7,181 nt of DNA from Bacteroidales bacterium (lineage in GTDB: Bacteria > Bacteroidota > Bacteroidia > Bacteroidales > ML635J-15). Within the stretch, counting starts at the first letter, position 1; each line of letters begins with the position of its first letter. The stretch lies in assembly GCA_028696755.1 (NCBI GenBank), contig JAQVGK010000178.1:1-7181 (forward strand). Direction: 5' to 3'. This document shows, piece after piece, positions 3,548 to 7,181 of the stretch. The translations under genes were made by a program, and so were the position numbers. The notes under the pieces were generated by a model. It had not been told where the DNA came from. It ran no database searches and was given only the letters and a program-made list of their open reading frames with translations.

Positions 3548-6220
3548 TTATTCAAAAACAGTCATTTCTCCTTTACCGCCAAACCTATTCTTTTGACCAA
3601 TGGAACTTACAACACCATTCGACGCTTTTAAAACACAATCAACATCATGCGCATAAGTTTCTTCACCTCTAAAAATGCCGTCCTTAGTTACCTGAAAAAC
3701 AAAAATCTTAAGCAAATTAGGATATTGCTTTTGTATAGCTCTAATATCATCAGGTTTCAAATTCAAAGATTGTACACTGTCATAAATTGCATAATCAAAT
3801 GAAGAAAGATCATCAGGGATTTCCTTATATAATTCTATACCAGGAATATTAGCTTTAAGCCTTAAAACTTTTTCTTGCATTGTATATGACTTTCCTTCCT
3901 CATTAGAAATGTAAGCAACTTTTTCATTTTGTTCTGCCACTGCTTTTGAAAGCATAATTAGAAATGTACTTTTGCCAGCTCCAGGACCACCAAAAATCAT
4001 TATTGAACCACCTTTTTCAGGTTTTCCAACAATACTATCAAATTCACTTGGTAATGATTTTAATTCAAAGCGAATTTTTGCAAGTTCACTAAATGAAATT
4101 GACTCATTATCATTCGAGTTAGTGTTTAAATTTTTGTCTTCTTCTATCCCAGCTAAAGAGCTAGTTTTTTTCTTAACTGGAGAAGACATTTTCTTAAGAA
4201 AGTCATAGTTATCAATATTTACTTTTACATGAGTTGCTTTTGATCTCTTACATTCAGTTTCTAGGCTTTCAATTCTCTTAGCCAGCAAACCAATATTAGC
4301 ATCTTTTGACTTAATAAATACTTCTCTGATAATCGTAATCGCTCCAATTGGAACAGTTTTATTATCAAGATCCGTAAATAGTCTTACGTAACTTTCTGTT
4401 GCAAGTGATTTAGATTTATCAATGCCAAATAAGCTCTTTTGTTGAAAATTTTGTTTTGTGCGCTCATCGTAGTATTTTGAAATTACTAACGCAACATTGT
4501 AAGCAGAACCGTCAGTTCCAATAAGTTCTTTACCTAGCTGATTGAGTTTCTTATTATCAAGAGATCCTCTTTCGTAGGCAACTTGTAAAATCTTATAAGC
4601 AGCTTGATCTTTTTTGTTCTTTAAGTACTGTATGGCCTCTGCAAAATATGTGTCTTTAGTGTCAGATTTATCAGTGGTTGAAATAGCTTTTTCAGCCTTA
4701 TCAAATTCTCTTGATTGCATTGTCTCTGGAACTAAATTGTCTAAGTCGATTCCTTCGATCAAATAGTTAACAGCATCACAAGCGAATTCATAAGCTTCGA
4801 GCAAGTTTTTGTCCTTATCTCCTTTTGCTTGGCCAGCCCAGCCGCGTAAATATGTTACAGAATTAACTCTATTGTATTGTAATCCCATAAGATCACACAG
4901 AATATTTGCTCCAATTTCTGCAACTAATTCTTCATTTGCATAAGCAAGTTTTGATTTACCACGGCCAAGACGGTTCGGGTTATTAGTTGAATGTATTATT
5001 TCGTGAAAAAGTGTGCTGTAATATTCTGCAATTTCTTTAAACTGTTTCACTTGAACAATGTGAATTTCGTCTTTGCTGTAAATTGGTGGATTTGATACAT
5101 AATATGCTTTGTCAGCTTGATCATAATATACTTTGGGAATTCTTTTAAGCTTTTTCAGTTGATTCAAGAAGTTCTCAATATATTCATTTAACTCATGTTC
5201 TTTAAATTGTGATAAATGATATTTTGGAGCCTTAACACCTTTTACATAATCAACATTTATTACAGAATGCAATTTAGGAAGTCTAAATTTTACATGAACT
5301 GTCTTTGTTACCTTTGATTCTTCTGTAATTGGAATAAAGCTAATCGCGTTGATGATTTTATCCTTGTCAAGAATTTCACCACCTTCGCTCTTAAGTTTCT
5401 TTAATGTGATAAAATAAGGAGAGTTTCCAACCTTTTCTTTCATTTGAAAGATATTATAAGCGTTGTTGTAAATGTTGCCATTTACATTTTTGAATCCTAG
5501 AATAACTTTTCCTGAGTTGTCAAAAATCAGAGATGGGATCCAGGGCTTTTCCCATTTTGTGAAAAGGAATGTTTTTATATCATTCAGCAACTCAATTTTA
5601 AACTTTTCTTTATCATCTTTCCATCCATCTAAGCCTAAAAAGCCTTGAAAATCAAATTTTTTTGCCATAATATTTCTTTTTGAATTAGTATTTTTAATAA
5701 TTTTGTTGCGAGATTTTAAGTGTATGCTAATTAAAAGGGTTTTATAATTCGGCTTGAGATCATTAGCAAATCCCAACAGTGCCGTGATGCTATCATTTTG
5801 ATAGATTATTTGACCCTCACTTAAAATCTTTTTTATTTGGGTATGTCTTCGAGGGTGATTAGATACTACGTTTAGTTCTTCGTCTGAATCAACAAAAGAA
5901 ACAAAGAATAGTGTTCCTTCAAATTTGAATGTCTTAATATAACATAATCTTAAAATTCCATTTCTATCTTTTGATTTAACAATTAAAAGAGGATTCGACA
6001 AAGTTGGTTTAATTAAACCATAATATTTCTGACGAAGTTTGTTTTCGACTTTAAGAAACTGATCTATGTCAATTATTGATATTCCTAATGGGGTTTTTAC
6101 TTCTGAGTTTGGCCCGAAGTCATTTAAAAATGCTTGAAATGAGAATTGCTTTTGTGGAAAGTTGTCAGCAAGTTCAATCAAAACATTCAAGAGTTTTTCT
6201 ATGTCAGCAAATTTCTTCAT
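3548..6220 (-). CDS. Polyvalent protein: PBECR-like nuclease, ArdC, zincin, RadA-like ATPase
   Basis: The 890 residues fall into four parts. (1) About 40-150 resembles the PBECR nucleases of polyvalent proteins: KTPLG (42-46), IKPTLSNP (70-77), YIKTF (94-98), VVSNHPRR (118-125). (2) About 190-300 is ArdC-N-like, ssDNA-binding in known ArdC: KPWIPS (225-230), a YNNAYN segment, then a FITLKKLKSEGG run (260-271 region). (3) About 330-495 is an ArdC-type zincin with HEIIH (406-410) and EELVAE (430-435). (4) About 715-890 is a RecA-fold ATPase with Walker A GGPGAGKS (744-751), Walker B ending IYD (812-814), a DSVQSL motif as in RadA, and KNRFG (877-881), the RadA signature. Residues 500-700 are mostly helical with no recognised family. 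ArdC proteins counter restriction during DNA entry; the ATPase may act in recombination or branch migration. Residues 2-184 contain no Met, and Met185 (codon at 5668) has a better leader, so a shorter product without the nuclease is possible. Domains 2-4 are secure, the nuclease assignment moderately so. Confidence 0.88.
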   Translation of the reverse strand: MKKFADIEKLLNVLIELADNFPQKQFSFQAFLNDFGPNSEVKTPLGISIIDIDQFLKVENKLRQKYYGLIKPTLSNPLLIVKSKDRNGILRLCYIKTFKFEGTLFFVSFVDSDEELNVVSNHPRRHTQIKKILSEGQIIYQNDSITALLGFANDLKPNYKTLLISIHLKSRNKIIKNTNSKRNIMAKKFDFQGFLGLDGWKDDKEKFKIELLNDIKTFLFTKWEKPWIPSLIFDNSGKVILGFKNVNGNIYNNAYNIFQMKEKVGNSPYFITLKKLKSEGGEILDKDKIINAISFIPITEESKVTKTVHVKFRLPKLHSVINVDYVKGVKAPKYHLSQFKEHELNEYIENFLNQLKKLKRIPKVYYDQADKAYYVSNPPIYSKDEIHIVQVKQFKEIAEYYSTLFHEIIHSTNNPNRLGRGKSKLAYANEELVAEIGANILCDLMGLQYNRVNSVTYLRGWAGQAKGDKDKNLLEAYEFACDAVNYLIEGIDLDNLVPETMQSREFDKAEKAISTTDKSDTKDTYFAEAIQYLKNKKDQAAYKILQVAYERGSLDNKKLNQLGKELIGTDGSAYNVALVISKYYDERTKQNFQQKSLFGIDKSKSLATESYVRLFTDLDNKTVPIGAITIIREVFIKSKDANIGLLAKRIESLETECKRSKATHVKVNIDNYDFLKKMSSPVKKKTSSLAGIEEDKNLNTNSNDNESISFSELAKIRFELKSLPSEFDSIVGKPEKGGSIMIFGGPGAGKSTFLIMLSKAVAEQNEKVAYISNEEGKSYTMQEKVLRLKANIPGIELYKEIPDDLSSFDYAIYDSVQSLNLKPDDIRAIQKQYPNLLKIFVFQVTKDGIFRGEETYAHDVDCVLKASNGVVSSIGQKNRFGGKGEMTVFE

Positions 6221-6229
6221 AAGAATAAT

Positions 6230-6265
6230 AAAAAAGTGGATGCCTGCCCCTAATCAGACACCCAC
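6230..6265 (-). terminator. Terminator or attenuator before the polyvalent gene
   Basis: On the - strand an 11-bp stem (6255-6265 with 6236-6246, including two G-U pairs) closes an 8-base loop and is followed by six U (6235-6230). It starts 4 bases after the stop of the DUF6549-like gene and ends 9 bases before the ATG of the polyvalent gene. It would cut transcription between the two genes and lower expression of the downstream three. No clear -7 box for a new promoter is seen between it and the start codon, so downstream expression would depend on read-through, antitermination or a promoter inside the preceding gene. Confidence 0.75.
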
Positions 6266-6269
6266 CGAT

Positions 6270-6911
6270 TTAGAACCACCGTTCCCGTTTTATATAAACT
6301 ACCCTATTGTAAATAAATCTAGTTTTTGGATTTTTCGAGGTAATGGTAACTAGCAGGGGCCTTTTTCTAAAAAGAAATGGATCATACCATTTGTCGTATT
6401 TCCCTCGATGCACAACTTGAACTAGACTGTCAATGATCTCAAATTTTAGATTCTTTATTTTGTTTTGCTGAATTGTTCCTGAAATACTATTAAAAGAATC
6501 GCTGTAACTAAATGCACTTACTAAAGTATCATCAATAATAACAGTATCATATTTGAATTGAAAACTGTAAATTATATCGCTGGTTATTGAAGTTGTTGTA
6601 TTGTACATTTCAACTCTTTTTAACTTAATTCTGAGATCATTAAGTTCTTTTTCCATGCCAGGAATCGTAATTTGCTTAGCCTCATTTAATGACAATTGCA
6701 GAACTTTGTTTTCATAAGCAAGCCTGTTTGATTTTGTTCGATAAACTCTAGTGTCGCTTAGTGCAGCATCTACATTACTAATTTGTCTATTTGAGTTTTC
6801 GACAAACTCAAAATATGTTATGACTAACCAACCTATACCACAAATTGCAGATAATACCCACAACGGAGCATAAGGGTATTTATTAATAATCTTCTTGATA
6901 ATCGTCCACAT
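6270..6911 (-). CDS. Membrane-anchored coiled-coil protein, DUF6549-like
   Basis: The 213-residue protein has one transmembrane segment near the N-terminus (about 16-33) preceded by basic residues, so the remainder probably faces the periplasm. A heptad-like helical region follows (about 55-105). The C-terminal part (about 105-213) appears beta-rich and ends with a pattern (FLFRKRP at 180-186, then ITSKNPKTRF at 190-199) that I associate with DUF6549 proteins of Bacteroidetes prophages; this rests on memory of the pattern. Anchor, coiled coil and periplasmic domain resemble inner-membrane spanin (Rz) architecture, so a lysis or envelope role is possible but unproven. Its ATG follows the stop of the upstream gene by one base (TAATATG), indicating coupled translation, and a terminator hairpin follows its own stop. 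Confidence 0.8.
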   Translation of the reverse strand: MWTIIKKIINKYPYAPLWVLSAICGIGWLVITYFEFVENSNRQISNVDAALSDTRVYRTKSNRLAYENKVLQLSLNEAKQITIPGMEKELNDLRIKLKRVEMYNTTTSITSDIIYSFQFKYDTVIIDDTLVSAFSYSDSFNSISGTIQQNKIKNLKFEIIDSLVQVVHRGKYDKWYDPFLFRKRPLLVTITSKNPKTRFIYNRVVYIKRERWF

Positions 6912-6912
6912 A

Positions 6913-7181
6913 TTAAATGCTTTTTATTGTTGCTTCGGTTTGCTTAAGTGCGGCGTTTGTCATTACACTTCTCATAATTGTGTATCGTGCCATATTAGTA
7001 TCTTTCTGACTAAGAAGCATGTGTAAAATTTTAACAAATGTTTCTCCAATCACACCATCTATTCCACCGTTTTTATCAATCTCTTGTTTTGCTTTTGGGT
7101 TAAGAGAAAAATAAGTTTGTATCTTTTTGATTGCAGATTTTGCGAAGGTGTATCGCTTTTTTCCAATCGCAATTGAATTTG
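6913..7181 (-). CDS. 3' end of an unrecognised gene (cut by window edge)
   Basis: Reading leftward from the right edge, 88 codons are open without a stop and end at TAA (6915-6913), one base before the ATG of the DUF6549-like gene. The start lies outside the window. The visible C-terminus is mixed charged and helical, with no membrane segment. A short stretch GIDGVIGETF (about 39-48 of the visible part) recalls the glycine-rich loop of peptidoglycan-binding domains, but the match is too weak to name a family. The tight junction places it in the same leftward operon. Codon usage is like that of the next gene. Confidence 0.75.
   Translation of the reverse strand, partial: NSIAIGKKRYTFAKSAIKKIQTYFSLNPKAKQEIDKNGGIDGVIGETFVKILHMLLSQKDTNMARYTIMRSVMTNAALKQTEATIKSI

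Noticed and set aside
3547..3555. TTG start for the M23 gene giving three more residues
   Set aside because: The in-frame ATG at 3546 avoids overlap with the upstream gene, directly follows its stop, and leaves the membrane anchor intact.
3407..3631. 74-codon + strand open frame across the M23/polyvalent junction
   Set aside because: Antisense to two well-supported genes; its hydrophobic stretch mirrors the M23 membrane anchor region.
3972..4208. 78-codon + strand open frame
   Set aside because: Antisense to the Walker A region of the polyvalent protein; no independent support.
6162..6353. 63-codon + strand open frame
   Set aside because: Spans the terminator hairpin and the ends of two - strand genes; a chance frame.
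1075..7181. Second copy of the tRNA-Val 3' end (attR) inside the window
   Set aside because: I scanned by eye for the T-arm and acceptor sequence and found no second copy, so the element must extend beyond the right edge.
6913..7181. Peptidoglycan-binding domain in the truncated gene
   Set aside because: Only one short glycine-rich stretch resembles it; the rest does not, and the N-terminal part is missing.

Overview
The window looks like a junction in a Bacteroidota chromosome (class not resolvable) between host DNA and the end of an integrated mobile element. The evidence is AT-rich DNA, promoter -7 boxes of the TAnnTTTG type, translation starts preceded by A-rich sequence instead of a Shine-Dalgarno, a Bacteroidetes-type tyrosine integrase with an N-terminal arm-binding domain, and a tRNA-Val of the kind used as an integration target.

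Left, presumed host side (1 to about 1150): a gene for a secreted protein of unknown function (45-896), a non-coding spacer with a short hexanucleotide repeat, and tRNA-Val(GAC) at 1075-1149 with a good -7 box. The tRNA 3' end is the likely attL. Element side (from about 1130-1150 to the right edge): a control region with a terminator, T-rich 10-bp repeats and five AAAATTGCA-like repeats, the integrase on the + strand (1357-2598), and a 34-bp perfect palindrome that probably terminates transcription from both sides. All remaining genes are on the - strand and run toward the integrase. In transcription order they are: a truncated unknown gene (7181-6913), a membrane-anchored coiled-coil protein resembling the Bacteroidetes phage family DUF6549 (6911-6270), an 890-residue multidomain protein (6220-3548), a membrane-anchored M23 endopeptidase (3546-3064), and a very lysine-rich histone-H1-like protein (3050-2643).

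The centrepiece is the 890-residue protein. I read it as a 'polyvalent protein': a PBECR-type (barnase/EndoU/colicin/RelE-like) nuclease domain, an ArdC-type ssDNA-binding domain, a zincin metallopeptidase with HEIIH, and a C-terminal RecA-fold ATPase with the RadA signature KNRFG. Such proteins are known from phages and conjugative elements and are thought to enter the recipient with the DNA and protect it. Next to a peptidoglycan hydrolase, a lysis- or envelope-like coiled-coil protein and a basic nucleic-acid-binding protein, this suggests a DNA-delivery module (cross the wall, coat the DNA, counter host defence, assist recombination). The window does not show whether the element is a prophage or an ICE: no capsid, terminase, relaxase or type IV secretion gene is visible, and attR is not present.
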